A stretch of DNA of 43,077 nt from Cladosporium sp. IMV 00045 (taxonomy: Eukaryota > Ascomycota > Dothideomycetes > Cladosporiales > Cladosporiaceae): positions 1 through 43,077 of the forward strand of contig MSJI02000191.1 of the NCBI GenBank assembly GCA_001931905.2, written 5' to 3'. A model generated the notes under the pieces. The model saw only the letters and a list, made by a program, of their open reading frames with translations. It ran no database searches and was not told the DNA's origin. The position numbers and the translations under genes are program-made. Below, in pieces: positions 21,164 to 32,705 of the stretch (within the stretch, counting starts at the first letter, position 1; each line of letters begins with the position of its first letter).

Positions 21164-24100
21164 CGTTCGTTTTGTGGTCCTTATTAAGCGCCTAGTGCGC
21201 AGGCGTAGGGAAAGATATTGCGGATAGTTCAATGAAAAGGATCAGTCAAGGTTGACAACGATGAAGGGTAAGTGTGAAAGTGAACAAGTGAAATGGCGGA
21301 ATGACTAGTGGGATATACGAAGGTAAAGAAAGTGGCAGGCGGGCGAGATTGCCGAGGACGAAGGACAAGATGATCAAGATAATACCGTATCCTCGAAAAA
21401 GAGAGGCCAAGTATGCGGCCGACCTGATGTTGCAGGAAGGGTGTCTTGTAAGCTATCGCTCCAGCCTATTGAAAAAGCCATGGCCTCCTAATTTTGATAG
21501 AATCGCGAGCGGACGCACGAACTTGCAGTGGCCACGCGGGCATGAACAGCCCGCTAGGTGACATCTGCAGATGCGGAGCTGCTGGGTCTATGCAATGGTC
21601 GTTTCGCATGCTCTGCAAGGAGTTGGAGGATTGGTAGCTCGGCAGCATGCCCAGATTGTGCTGGCGCGAAACCGATTTCCACTTCAAGTGGCTGCAACCG
21701 GACCAAGCCATGTGGAAAAGATGCGTTTTAGGACTTCCCAAGAAGTCCAGCCTCTGATGCTGCCGTGTTCCGTGCTCATCTTTCGTCCTATAGCGATGGC
21801 TTTGGGATCTCGTACTTGGCAGATTCAGAAGGGCTTCGTAGGTCAGCGGCTTCGCATATGCCGCGCGTGGGCCCAAGCTAGTACCACTATAGCCTCCTAC
21901 ACACATGAGGCTCACAGAAGTAGGGAACCTTTGCCTGTGCCATTGAGTCAGTCCAAACATGCATCAAAACATTCCTCTTTTGGGAATTGACCCTTGACGA
22001 AACCTACTTCTTTCATGGCTCAGGGAGGTTTTCGGCTCGCTCATCGAAGAGGCTGAGTACATGCATAAGGCAGGGTAGCGTCATTTTGCTGTGCCTAGGA
22101 AGTAGAAGTGAGGTGGGCAAAACAGCCAAGCGGGAAGTGAACACACTTCACAATGGCAAGGAGTAGCGAAGGCTCAGGTGGTGGCGCGGTGGCGCAAACA
22201 GCTTTAGGCGAGATCTACCGGCAGCCGGCAACGCCGCGGCTTGAAGAAAGCTTGAACCTCATGGCTGAAACGCACAGGCACAACAATACAATCCTGGCCC
22301 TGGCCACCTGGATGAGCCTTGGCCCGCGCGCGGCACTTTCGCGCCTACAGGCGCCTCTTACGCACCGTTGCACACTACGGAGAAGATCATGGGGATCCGG
22401 AAGGGGAACTTGAGCAAGAACCTCACACGGAATGGGAATCTGCAAATCGCCATGAGGGACCTGCCGACGCATCCCTCTGACGAAACGATAGGACCAGAGC
22501 ACATAATTGGCGACTTCATGAGCTACATTGAATGCGTCGTCGGTAGAATCTGACACTGGGACTTGAGAAAGCAATCGATCACAGTTGCCCGTTGTACGTT
22601 GACCTATGATCCTGCAGGATGCGGGATATGCCCTCACCGAAACGACTTCCAAACGTGCATTTCGCGCCATTGACGTTGCGGAGCAGCTAGCAACTCTAGC
22701 TATTCGGAAGGACTATTGTCGCGGTCTCCAATCCTGGCATCTCATTCTCCAGGGGACTGGAATGCCGGATGAGAGACGGCATATCATCGCAGGTCCACTA
22801 TCGGTGGGGATAGTAAACCGATCCATGTCGCGCATCCCGCCCCAAGGGCCTGTGAAAATGGGTACTGTGGTACCAAATTCAGTCTGATACGGCACCTGAT
22901 ACGGCACCTGGACCTATCATGCTCACATCTGATCTGATGCGTATCATTCGGGCGAGAACAGATAGCAGTGTCCGGCTCTCGATCGGGCTATACTTCCTAG
23001 CAATGGGCCATACCAACAAGCGGAGTCACTGCACCACTATTTTAGTCATTCTCAAGGGCAGTCGATATGAAGTCAAAAGTCAAATTTGTTCAATACCATG
23101 AAGTGGATCATGGCTGAAAGCCCAACGGATGCCGGCGCATGAGGCTTTCCTCGCTTATATGCACAGTATTTCCATGCGCTTCCGCAGCACCACATAGATC
23201 ACGATCAACGAACACGACCACGATCAGCCATGCGAACCGATGTAGTCGCGCAGTCTTTGCAGGATGACACTTCAGACCGGCGACCTGGCAACTGTACACT
23301 GATGTAGCTGGGCCCATCCGGCATGCCGACGTGCAGTCGTATGCTGTCAGAACTACGCCGAGGCGTGGGATAGCAGGCTCAACGACTGATATACCACCAC
23401 GTGGGAGTGATCGTTCTCTCGGCAACTGCACCTCAATATCATGAGAAGACCCATCCTGCGTCGCTAATCATCACCCTTACAATGTGGGCTTCGGGGGCGT
23501 TTCTCTTAAACTTCACGCCCTGCATACCAAGTTGCCGTGGTCCGGCTATTAGAAAGCGACTGGAGAAGTACTATTGTCAATAAAGCATTGCTTTAGCCGA
23601 AAGACTATGTACCCGGAGTGCCCAGTCACGGCATCACGCTTTCCGACAGGTCACATAACATGCATAAGCTGTTTTGGTGTTTGAGATTCTCGCAAGTCAC
23701 TGCCTGTCGCGAGTGATCGAGAGATCTGCGGTACGAAGTACGAGGTCTCCATTTCTCATCGCATCGCTTGCGGAGTCTGCATTTTCGTGGAACCTTGGTC
23801 CCTCGGAAAACGAGGGCATTGCATGGTATGCGAACGCCGACAATAATCCTGGAAAAATCGCGTAGATCTCACAAAGAGCACAGCTCGCTCGACCGGACTG
23901 TCAGTATCATCTACATCAGAGTAAATCGCTCATTTGTAGCTTCCAATCTCTTGAACGATACCGCAGTAAATAACAATGCGATTACCAAGCTTACAACGTG
24001 TTGCCCCTCAGCCAAGAAAAAACGCGTTGACAACGATATTCCACCCCTTCCAGTCAGCCTATACCCTGTCTCTCTCCATCAAGCCAACCATTGATCTCCA

Positions 24101-24943
24101 GTGACAGTCGTTTATCGGAGGGTCATCACATACATTCTCTTCCTCACGCATGTCGACCACCCTCCCACAAGCTCCCAAGAAGAAAACAACATCTTACCAA
24201 CAACAACATTGGCAGACTCTGCCCAGCCAAGTCCTGCTTCTGCATCACCAAGAATTCGGTCTCAGTCAAGGACTTTCATCTAACCAGATGTATTCGCCTA
24301 GTACACAGGATGACGTTGCCCCAGCATGATGTTGTTGTCGTCCCGGCATGATGGAAACGAGGATGTGATCATTACTGGGATTGCAGGATTGCATCGAAAT
24401 GACAAATGAAGGCGGCAGGCAATGCACGATTCTGTCCACCCGCAGCGACCGCAGCGCTATCGTTCGCAGCAAGCCCTGTAAGCTGATGTTCAACATCTCG
24501 GATGATCAAGCTGCCGATTGTTTACAAGGTCGATTCAGAAACACTCAGGTCGTTTTATTTGGAACGAACATTGAAAAATAAAGATTGAAAGATGAAGTCA
24601 GTAACCTTCGGCGGAAGGAAGGACCCTAAATGTAGATCATCCATCCCCTCCTTCAACCTCGGCAAGACGTTCACGACTCCAACCATGATTGAAGGCGACG
24701 AAAGTATACCAGTTCTATAGACCAGATAACTCCATCCTATTCATTTCTAGAAGAATCAAATATTACAATCTCCAACGCCGTTCTACACTGTAAATAAAAT
24801 CTCTGCCCTCCCGACTCTTCGTATCTCAAAAACTTCTATCACCATCCCTCACCAAAGTACATGTAATCAACTACCAATCACCACCATCACCGAAACCACC
24901 ACAACCAGATATCACACACACCCCCCAAACACAACCACCCAAC
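21164..24943. other. 3.8-kb gene-free stretch
   Basis: Only short, mutually overlapping frames occur on both strands, most below 110 codons and without motifs. I see no transposase, reverse transcriptase or long terminal repeat. A 13-base direct duplication (TGATACGGCACCT twice) lies near 22886-22911. The last about 250 bases are C/A-rich and leader-like, and belong to the enoyl-CoA hydratase-like gene. Confidence 0.45.
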
Positions 24944-25804
24944 ATGTCTACCCCCTCTTCCTGGTCCACCACTCCCTCAAACCTCATCAACGAACCCGAC
25001 CTATCCCTCGACCGGCTCCCCGGCAACATATTTATCGTAACCATGCGCAAAGCGCCCGAAAACCGCATCGATAGTGCTTACGCTCAAAAACTAATGCGCA
25101 CCTACAACTTGGTCCGCGAAACAATCGGACCAGGCGAGAATGAAGGAGCGGTCATCACGCGGGGGAATGATAAGAAGTTCTGGTGCACTGTAAGTGTTTA
25201 CCCTACCTCCCCAACCCTGCAACCGCGAGGTTGCCACCAGAACCCGGGACAGGTTTTGCTGACTCGAGCAACAACACAGGGCCTCGACCTGACCGAATCC
25301 ACCACCAACCCCTCCGCCAACTCCACCGGCTTCTACCCCCTCCTAGCCCTCCTCCTCGACTTCCCCTACCCCACCATCGCGCTGCTAACAGGGCACACCT
25401 TCGGCGGCGCCTGCCCCTTCGCGCTCGCGCACGACTACCGCATCATGAACAGCCAGCGAGGCTACATCTCCATGCCACCTGTGAACCTAGGCCTCCACTT
25501 CCCCTCCATCGGCAGCCTCCTGCGCCTCAAACTGCACCCTCAGGTGGCGCGCAAAATGCTCCTCGAAGCGCACCGGTTCACTGGCCGAGAAGCGTTGGAA
25601 GACGGGATTGTGGATTTTGCGGTGGAGCCGGGGGAGTTGGAGGGGAGGGCGGAGGAAGTGGCGAGGAAGTGGGCTCCGAAGGCGAAGATGGGCGTGTATG
25701 CGCTTCTTAGGGGGGAGTTGGTGGGGGAGGCGGCGAGGGGGCTGAGGGAGATTAGTTTCGTTTGGGGGCGGAGGGTGGATTTGCCGGCGAAGGCTATGAT
25801 TTAG
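24944..25804 (+). CDS. Enoyl-CoA hydratase/isomerase (crotonase) family protein
   Basis: Crotonase-fold enzyme, most like fungal enoyl-CoA delta-isomerase or hydratase relatives that handle unsaturated acyl-CoA in beta-oxidation. Exons 24944-25189 and 25280-25804 give 256 aa; the intron is 90 nt (GTAAGT...CACAG). The oxyanion-hole segments appear as the region ending GNDKKFWCTGLDL (before and after the splice) and GHTFGGACPFALAHDYRIM. The downstream helix SMPPVNLGLHFPSIG and the LLEAHRFTGREALEDGIVDF block fit the family. The C-terminus (PAKAMI) is not a standard SKL-type peroxisomal signal, so location is open. The intron has no in-frame stop and is a multiple of three; retention would insert 30 residues exactly between the first oxyanion element and the rest. 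The coding strand switches from C-rich to G-rich near 25600. I am sure of the family but not of hydratase versus isomerase. Confidence 0.82.
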   Translation: MSTPSSWSTTPSNLINEPDLSLDRLPGNIFIVTMRKAPENRIDSAYAQKLMRTYNLVRETIGPGENEGAVITRGNDKKFWCTVSVYPTSPTLQPRGCHQNPGQVLLTRATTQGLDLTESTTNPSANSTGFYPLLALLLDFPYPTIALLTGHTFGGACPFALAHDYRIMNSQRGYISMPPVNLGLHFPSIGSLLRLKLHPQVARKMLLEAHRFTGREALEDGIVDFAVEPGELEGRAEEVARKWAPKAKMGVYALLRGELVGEAARGLREISFVWGRRVDLPAKAMI

Positions 25805-26882
25805 ATGGGGGAGGGTTTGGGGGTTTGGGGGTTTTGGTTCGTTTCCTTTCACCGGAGGTGGGGATTGTTCTTTTACCACATGTTTTAGAATAACGGTAGG
25901 ACAGAGTAGCAGGCCTTTTGAGCAGCAACGACTCGTACTGTGTCGGAAAGTTCAGCCGATATCCAAAGGCTTGCGGGACTTCCACGACTTGCAGAATGTA
26001 AAAGCTGAGCAGTAGTGAAGCGCGATTTCTGCAATTTTCGGAGCCAGAGAAAGGTACTCCAAGATGATGGATGTCTTTACTGCAAGAAATCTAGAATACA
26101 CGAAGTCGTTTTTGTCGAACGCCGTCGACCGACTGACTGACTGACAACAAGAAGGAAACCACCGTCGCGTCTTCCGGACGGGCAAATGCCTTTGGCTTTT
26201 CGTCCTTTGCATTTTCTTCTTCTCTCTGGAAACAATCTGGTAGCCACACAATCTCTCAAAAGCAAAAGAGCAAGATCGGAAATCAAGAAAGTAGAGGAAA
26301 AAACACCTTCGTCTCTTCGGTTCTCGTGTCATCTTCGTAGACTTGGCGTGGGCATGTGCCAGTCGCTTGTGCATTGGGCGGGTGGAGAGCTCGTCTGTTC
26401 GCGCCTTGTGCCATGGACGGAGATCGCCATTCTCGCCAATTGAATGCTGCATGCTGCAAAAAAGCTGCCCGACGTCGCTCACATGACTTGAAGTGGGACA
26501 TCCTAAGAGAGATTAGCCGCCCAGAAAGTATGCGCGGTGCCCTAGAATCCTGCCCGCTCAGTCGCTTGACCACCTCTTGAGTGCTTTTCCTTGCATGCAT
26601 TCGCCTTTGTGCTCCAAGAACCCTTGCCATTGCTGCCATGCCATCCATGCCATATCTCCTTCCCTTGCTGCCACCGCTGTACCGACAAAATGAAATCGCA
26701 CCGTCATACATACTCATTATGATTCTCCAAAAGCAGGCGTCGGGCGAAAACATCGGCGTTCAAGACCTCGAGACCAGTTTATTGATCAACAGATCAGCGC
26801 GGAACTGAGCTGTCAGTCAACGGAGTCTAGTAGCTCTGAGGGAATTGGCTTGCGGGCTGAATAAGTGTCGTTAGTCTGCGCA
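25805..26882. other. Intergenic region between convergent genes
   Basis: 3' flanks of the crotonase gene and the Ppz gene. Open frames on the minus strand (for example 25952-26482) are Lys/Arg/Cys-rich, low-complexity and unrecognisable. I see no supported gene. Confidence 0.4.
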
Positions 26883-28502
26883 TCAGATGGAATGGTATAA
26901 GCTTCGTATAAGTAAACCTACTGGACTATTGAGCATGCTCTGGCGCTTGTTTCTGCCCTTCTTGATGTGGCTCTTCAATGCGCTGCTGTCAAGCGGCTTC
27001 AGCAGTTCGAAAGAGCAGAGAAGTTCTGCGCTCACGCTCATGACGGCACCCCAGTTGTCGAATTCTCCGCAATAGTTTGGTGCGCTGAATACGGTGACAA
27101 GAATTCTCTCGTTGAAGAATTCATAGCCGTCTTCGACCACCATGTGTGCACGGCAGACAAGGTCGAAGTCATGCTTCTGCAGGAACTCCATGATCACCTT
27201 CTTGCCGAAACAGTAACTGACGCCACGTTCATTAGCTTCCCAATCGGCGTCCATATCTGCTGGGTCAGACCAGAGAAGATCGTTGAGAAGACCATAGTCA
27301 GGGACATCGGTAGGTCTTGCGATGTTGCGGATGTCGTCCATGTGGCTGAGGGATGGGCTGAGTCCACCGTGCACGCAGAAAATCTTTCCAGCAACGATAG
27401 CTGCGATGGGGAGTGTGTTGAATGTGTCCACGAAAGTCTTCCAGACCTTGACGTTGCAACGCCTCTTGCACTCGTCGTAGAAGCCGTACACACGTGTGAC
27501 ATTGGCGCACTCGTGGTTGCCACGGAGAAGGAAGAAGTTTTCAGGGTAGCGAATCTTGTAGCAGAGAAGCAGGAGAATCGTCTCCAAGCTTTGCTTGCCG
27601 CGATCGACATAGTCGCCAAGGAAGAGGAAATTGCTGTTGGGTGGGAAGCCGCACATTTCGAACATGCGAATCAGATCAGTGTACTGGCCGTGGACATCAC
27701 CAACAATCTTGACAGGTGGGGAGAGCTCAAGCAGAGCTGGCTGCGAAAGGAAGACCTCGCGCGCGGCGTTGCAGACTGCGGTGATCTCGGCGTTTTTGAG
27801 GCAGACAGTCTTGGTGGCTTTGCCAGCGTAGCCAGCATCGATGAGGCGCTTGATCATGTCGTCGAGATCGGCCGTCTTCAGTGCACCAATCTCAGGGTTG
27901 TTGTTTGAGGGCGCAGCAGACGTCTCGAGCTGGTCGACCAGAGAAAGGGCAGCAGCAGCGCCTTGGCCAGGTCCGCTGGACTTGTCGCTGGCTTTCTCAT
28001 CTTTCTTGAGGATAGAAGGACCGGCTTCTCTCCCGTGCGTGTGGTGCATGCCGCCACCTCCCGGCGGTGCATCAGATACTGCGTCGACTTCTCCGCTGCG
28101 CTGAGCTTCGGCGATGTCGCTGTGAGGTTTCTGAACGGAGGCGGAAGTGGTGGGCGAGGGTGGAGGCTGCGGTGAACCGTCGTCATCAACGCTCTCTTTG
28201 CGAGAATCCGGATCGAGGGAAAGAGCCGAGTTCCTCTTTGAGCGTCCGCTGGTCGCGGACTTCACGCTCTGTGCATCTGCTCTGTCGTCCGCGTCACCGG
28301 ACAATGCTGATGTGGAGCCTCTAGGACTGTCTGCAGACTTGCCGCCTGGGATCTTGGTGCGAAGCGAGTTTCTGAATGAGCGCATGGATTCCTTGGTGTC
28401 GGATTTGCTGAACGAAGGGTATGAGTCCAGAGACGGGCCAGGACCGGTAGGTGTCTGTGAGCCAGAGGTACTCTTACCGTCCTTGGACGGCTGGTTGCCC
28501 AT
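26883..28502 (-). CDS. ppz1: Ser/Thr protein phosphatase Ppz (PP1-like)
   Basis: Metal-dependent phosphatase of the fungal Ppz subfamily, linked in yeast to cation homeostasis, cell integrity and regulation by Hal3/Vhs3. The open frame extends to 28520 only through a TTG, so I start at the ATG at 28502: this gives [10 protein letters not shown], with the Gly2 N-myristoylation signal that Ppz enzymes carry. About 200 disordered Ser-rich residues are followed by a complete PP1-type catalytic domain: [39 protein letters not shown] and [14 protein letters not shown]. The predicted protein is 539 aa without introns. Ambiguity remains at the C-terminus: after KRQSMLNSP a GTAGGT donor-like sequence and a downstream GACTAAC...CTCAG could splice out the last codons and give a different short ending (tail ...NSPSY). 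It is divergent from cox10. Confidence 0.93.
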   Translation of the reverse strand: MGNQPSKDGKSTSGSQTPTGPGPSLDSYPSFSKSDTKESMRSFRNSLRTKIPGGKSADSPRGSTSALSGDADDRADAQSVKSATSGRSKRNSALSLDPDSRKESVDDDGSPQPPPSPTTSASVQKPHSDIAEAQRSGEVDAVSDAPPGGGGMHHTHGREAGPSILKKDEKASDKSSGPGQGAAAALSLVDQLETSAAPSNNNPEIGALKTADLDDMIKRLIDAGYAGKATKTVCLKNAEITAVCNAAREVFLSQPALLELSPPVKIVGDVHGQYTDLIRMFEMCGFPPNSNFLFLGDYVDRGKQSLETILLLLCYKIRYPENFFLLRGNHECANVTRVYGFYDECKRRCNVKVWKTFVDTFNTLPIAAIVAGKIFCVHGGLSPSLSHMDDIRNIARPTDVPDYGLLNDLLWSDPADMDADWEANERGVSYCFGKKVIMEFLQKHDFDLVCRAHMVVEDGYEFFNERILVTVFSAPNYCGEFDNWGAVMSVSAELLCSFELLKPLDSSALKSHIKKGRNKRQSMLNSPVGLLIRSLYHSI

Positions 28503-30092
28503 ACTTGGGGAGTAGTGCAATTAACGCACGACTGTCGGATGTGGCTTTGTGCGACTCGTCGGTGTATGACCTCGGTGTGGTCGGTTTCTTTTGTGAGATA
28601 GCTCTTATCTAAGCATGGACCTCGGCGATCAAGGCGGGCGGATGGTTCGTGCGAGGTAGGAGAGACAACGCAGTATTGGGAGGCGTGTTGATGAGTACTG
28701 TCGTGTGTCACGGTGTTGTGGTGTGGAAGGTCTCCGGCGAGTGGTGGGTGCTTAGAGGGAGGGTGGAAACAGAGCGAGAGAGGCTGTGCTTTGGGCGCCT
28801 TCGTTCAGCGGTGATGTCGGAGGTAGTGTTGAGCGCGCGAAGAGTCCGACCGGCGGTAGCGATGGTCTTGGCCTGTGGTAGAACGGATACACAGGGAGAG
28901 AGGGCGGAGTTTGGAGTTTGGGAGGGTGGAGCGAGGTGGCAGAGTCAGCAGGTTGTCGCACTTTGCTCGTCAGCACGTGGATGCTTGGCGCGGTTGTTTG
29001 CGTTTGCGTGGCGGCGGTGGCGGTGATAAGGTGCGCGGGGAGGGAGGAGATGTGTTGTGACTTGGCTCTCGGAGAGTCGTCGAGGTAGTTGGAAGTGCTG
29101 GTAACACCAGAGCAAGGAGTGTTGAGGTGTCGTGGGGGGATATGGAGAGATCAGAGCATGTATGTGGATGTTTGGTGGATGCTTGAGCAGTCGGTCGATG
29201 GAGGAAGAGGCGGCAGCGACGAATGACGCTGTGGGGGAAGCTCCGTGCTCCTGCCTCTTCTGCCTCTTCTGCCTCTCTGCTCTGCATCAGCCCAGACTTC
29301 CACTGCCCCACTCTACCTCACTACTATCTGACTGTCGGCAACTCGTTTATTGAGGACGAACCAAAAGAAAAGCTATATGGAAGACTACTATCCGCATGGA
29401 TATGATCAGTCTTCCCCCACGCACGTGTCATTCGATCATGTATGCACGTCTGCTTCTTCTTGTCTCGCTCCTTATCAGCGCCCAGTCTTGTGTTTCCACC
29501 TCGTACCATACTTCCTCCATGCCGCCAAACCACCGCGGTCCACGTTCTCGCCCAGACACAGCCAAGAGCACTACCGAAACCGTTGACTTGTACGGACCGA
29601 GTATTCAAATCATAAGAATAATTATTGTGAGCCATACTTTGGTCCAATACTCAATGCATTATTTGGCAGATAAATCAAGTGCATAGTTGTTAGCATTTTT
29701 AGTGATATCCGTACTGCCCTATGGCATCCTTCGAAGCATCGATGCTTGAAGCTTTCTCGAAGGCCAAGTTGCCGTGAGAATGCCGCCAGCTTGTAACGGC
29801 ACTCGATCAATCTTTTCTACCACCCCATTGATCTACTGAACTCTTAGTTGAGATCAAGTCACTCTCATATATATTACCATGTCGAAGAATACAATCAAGT
29901 CAAGGCTATCATGTCCATGACCGACGTGAATGATTTGCCTCGTCAGCCAATCAACACCCTGAATCTCTCCAGCTTTTGGACGTGCCTCTTGGTCTGTGCC
30001 CTCCATCGAACTTCCGACCTCCAATGGTCATACTCCCAATGCACGCGCATGAGTGAAAGCATATGGAGGAGCCATTCCATATCAGATCTTAA
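28503..30092. other. Divergent promoter region between ppz1 and cox10
   Basis: About 1.6 kb between divergent start codons, with no supported gene. It is G-rich on the plus strand from 28640 to 29230, which on the Ppz side is a pyrimidine-rich leader. A short (TGCCTCTTC)n-like microsatellite lies at about 29252-29280. Short frames on both strands have no motif. Confidence 0.4.
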
Positions 30093-31607
30093 ATGTTCCG
30101 ACCGCCCTACGCTGCCAGGGCGCACGCCATTCGCCTCGACGATGTATGCACTCGCTGTGCCAGCAGACTGCTGCAAAAACCAACAGCAGCACGATCATTT
30201 TCCGCGACTTCCACGGCAAAGCAGGTAGCGGCGGGCAAGAAAAGCAGATCACTGGAGCAGACGTATTTCTGGTCGAATGCCCTGAGGAATAGACAAGAGT
30301 TGGGAAGAGTGGGAGGAGGCAGTTTCTGGTCGAGATCATATGCGCCGGACAACAGCAACAAGAGACGAGCGCAATCCACCGCGGCCTTCTCGGCGACACA
30401 TACACCGGCCGAATCGCATCCACAAGTTGCAGAAGAAGCACCCCACAGGCGACGGAAACGGTTGAAGGAGGCCGCAGAAGCGGCAGCAATACCATCAGCA
30501 GACCAACAACTGCCACCAGATGCATCTTCAACCCTCTCACGAGCGGCATCGGAAGCGCCCTCTCACTCCCTCAAACGCACCATCAACACCTTCCTGGCCC
30601 TCTCCAAACCCCGCCTAGCCTTCCTCATCGTTCTCACAACAACCGCCTCTTACTCCATATACCCCGTACCTGCCCTCCTCAGCACCTCCGCCACCGCCGC
30701 CCCCTCCCTCAGCACATTAACCCTCGGCTTCCTCACGAGCGGGACATTCCTCACCATCGCCTCGGCCAACACGCTCAACATGCTGTTCGAGCCCGCCTTC
30801 GACGCCCGCATGAGCCGCACGCGCAACCGCCCCCTCGTTCGCGGCCTGATCAGCAAACGGGCCGCATTCATATTCGCCCTCGCCACCGGCCTTCTCGGCA
30901 CCACCATCCTCTGGAGCGGCGTCAACCCGACCACCGCGCTGCTGGGCGCCGGCAACCTGGCCCTGTACGCCTTCGCCTACACGCCGCTCAAACGCCTCCA
31001 CCCCGTCAACACCTGGGTGGGCGCCATCGTCGGCGCCGTCCCTCCCCTGATGGGCTGGTGCGCCGCGGCGAGCCAGTACAGCACAACGAACGCTTCTCTT
31101 GCGGACCCCGCCAGCGTGCTCGCCGAGGCGAACGAACTCCTCTTCACGCCCCAAGCGACGGGCGGCTGGCTGGTCGCCGCGCTGCTCTTCGCCTGGCAGT
31201 TCCCGCACTTCTTCGCGCTGTCGCACGCCGTGCGCCACGAGTACGCCGGCGCGGGCTATCGCATGCTGACGTCGACGAACATCCCGATGGCAGCGCGGGT
31301 TTCGCTCCGCTACAGTTTGGCAATGTTCCCGATCTGCGCGGCGCTCAGCTGGTACCAGGTGACGGACGCGGGGTTTTTGGTGACGAGCAGTGTGATTAAT
31401 GGTTGGATGCTCAGGGAGGCGGTGAGGTTCTGGCGCTTGAATGGCGAGAAGGGCAGCGCGAGGGCGTTGTTCTGGGCGAGTGTATGGCAGTTGCCGATTG
31501 TGCTTGTGTTGGGGATGGTGCATAAGAAGGGGCTGTGGGACAGGGTTTGGAGGGGGGTGGTGGGTGAGGAGGAGGATGGGGAGTGGGAGGTGGTGGATGA
31601 TGAGTGA
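30093..31607 (+). CDS. cox10: Protoheme IX farnesyltransferase, mitochondrial
   Basis: UbiA-family prenyltransferase that converts heme B to heme O, the first step toward heme A for cytochrome c oxidase, in the mitochondrial inner membrane. A single 504-aa frame starts at the ATG at 30093. The first about 45 residues are Arg/Ser/Ala-rich (MFRPPYAARAHAIR... LLQKPTAARSFSA), fitting a mitochondrial presequence. A variable basic linker (about 90-165) leads to LSKPRLAFLIVLTT in helix 1, the signature NTLNMLFEPAFDARMSRT followed by RNRPLVRG (about residues 226-251) that binds Mg-prenyl diphosphate, and the second conserved loop YTPLKRLHPVNTWVGAIVGA with PPLMGW. Several more hydrophobic helices complete the fold. 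No intron is needed. The last about 20 residues are acidic and Gly/Glu-rich. The coding strand is C-rich until about 31280 and G-rich afterwards. Confidence 0.95.
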   Translation: MFRPPYAARAHAIRLDDVCTRCASRLLQKPTAARSFSATSTAKQVAAGKKSRSLEQTYFWSNALRNRQELGRVGGGSFWSRSYAPDNSNKRRAQSTAAFSATHTPAESHPQVAEEAPHRRRKRLKEAAEAAAIPSADQQLPPDASSTLSRAASEAPSHSLKRTINTFLALSKPRLAFLIVLTTTASYSIYPVPALLSTSATAAPSLSTLTLGFLTSGTFLTIASANTLNMLFEPAFDARMSRTRNRPLVRGLISKRAAFIFALATGLLGTTILWSGVNPTTALLGAGNLALYAFAYTPLKRLHPVNTWVGAIVGAVPPLMGWCAAASQYSTTNASLADPASVLAEANELLFTPQATGGWLVAALLFAWQFPHFFALSHAVRHEYAGAGYRMLTSTNIPMAARVSLRYSLAMFPICAALSWYQVTDAGFLVTSSVINGWMLREAVRFWRLNGEKGSARALFWASVWQLPIVLVLGMVHKKGLWDRVWRGVVGEEEDGEWEVVDDE

Positions 31608-32705
31608 TGTGCTGTGGATTTGTAAGAGAAAGAGAAATGAAAAGGGGGTTTTGTAAAGTGCCCGGATAGATGGGCTGTATTTCTATGTGTTGGTTCATTT
31701 GTTCATGCTATTTCCTTTCTTGAATCAATGTTATTAGACGGAGACTACTGAGTAATACATCACAGTATCCATTCGCGAGCAGCAGCCCCTCGAACAATCG
31801 ATACCATCTCAGGCGCGTTCCACACAAGTCAATACTCACAAGCTAGGTCACGACAATTCCCTCCCATCGCTAGCAGGAGAATGTAGTCTCGTCCCAGAAA
31901 CCAACCTCTCCGGGATAGACATGGGACATCAGCATCGCTTCGCTATCTATCCCAGCATTTGCGTAGCGGCGGTTCGCGGTCAACCGGGCCGGAATGGACC
32001 TTTTATTCGATGTGTTGGGGAAATGGACCTGCCGCGTCTCTACGCAATGAGTGCCGTGGGTTTTGGATGGCGAAGATTGCGGCGGCGGCGGCGGCGGTGG
32101 TGGTGATGGTGGTGATGGTGGTGTGCCTCTGTTTGCATGAGCAGAGTTGGGAAGGTCAGTCGATGTGTGGTAAAGGAGGAGTCGGCCTGCCCTGGTGAGG
32201 AGGTGAGGTCTGTTCAAGGTTGGCTTCACTTCACTACTTCACTCGTTCCTTCCATCTCTGGCACAACTTGCATTTATGCGTCATGTGAGAGCTTGGGTTC
32301 GTTCACTCTCTTGCTCAGCTTTTCCTTCTTTGCTCTTCACTTGCTCATCCGCTCGCTTACTACTTCGTCAACTACTCAACCCCAACCTCCTCTTCAGCAA
32401 AGCGCCGTGCCTACAAACATCCATACTCGGACTGGCTCAACTCGCCGCTGTGCTGTTTTCGATGCTCCAGGCGAAACTTCACACGACAACTGACAGTAAG
32501 CGAACCGCGCGATCAGGTGAACGCTAATTGTACGACTAAGCGATCAAACGGGTCATTTCCTCCTTCCAACACTTCTGGTCTCAACAGCACTTCTTGTTCG
32601 TATTCCGACTTGATCGCACCGCCTCTCAAACACCAGCACGTCGTGAAATCAATCTTCCGCCTTACATCAAAATCCACCTCGCCGGTCTCTTCATTCAACG
32701 TCGAC
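31608..32705. other. Intergenic region with a GGC/GGT microsatellite
   Basis: 3' UTR of cox10 and the leader of the F-box gene. A (GGC)n/(GGT)n-type run occurs at about 32076-32125. A minus-strand frame across it encodes a Pro-rich low-complexity peptide from a non-ATG codon and is not accepted. The 32250-32500 interval is pyrimidine-rich leader sequence. Confidence 0.4.

Noticed and set aside
26967..27908. 313-codon plus-strand open frame
   Set aside because: It lies antisense to the conserved catalytic domain of the Ppz phosphatase; the open frame follows from the codon composition of the real gene and has no motif.
30717..31523. 268-codon minus-strand open frame
   Set aside because: Antisense shadow of cox10, with Arg/Glu/Gly-rich low-complexity sequence and no family resemblance.
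31870..32229. 119-codon minus-strand frame
   Set aside because: Begins at a GTG and its Pro-rich core is just the translation of a GGC/GGT microsatellite.
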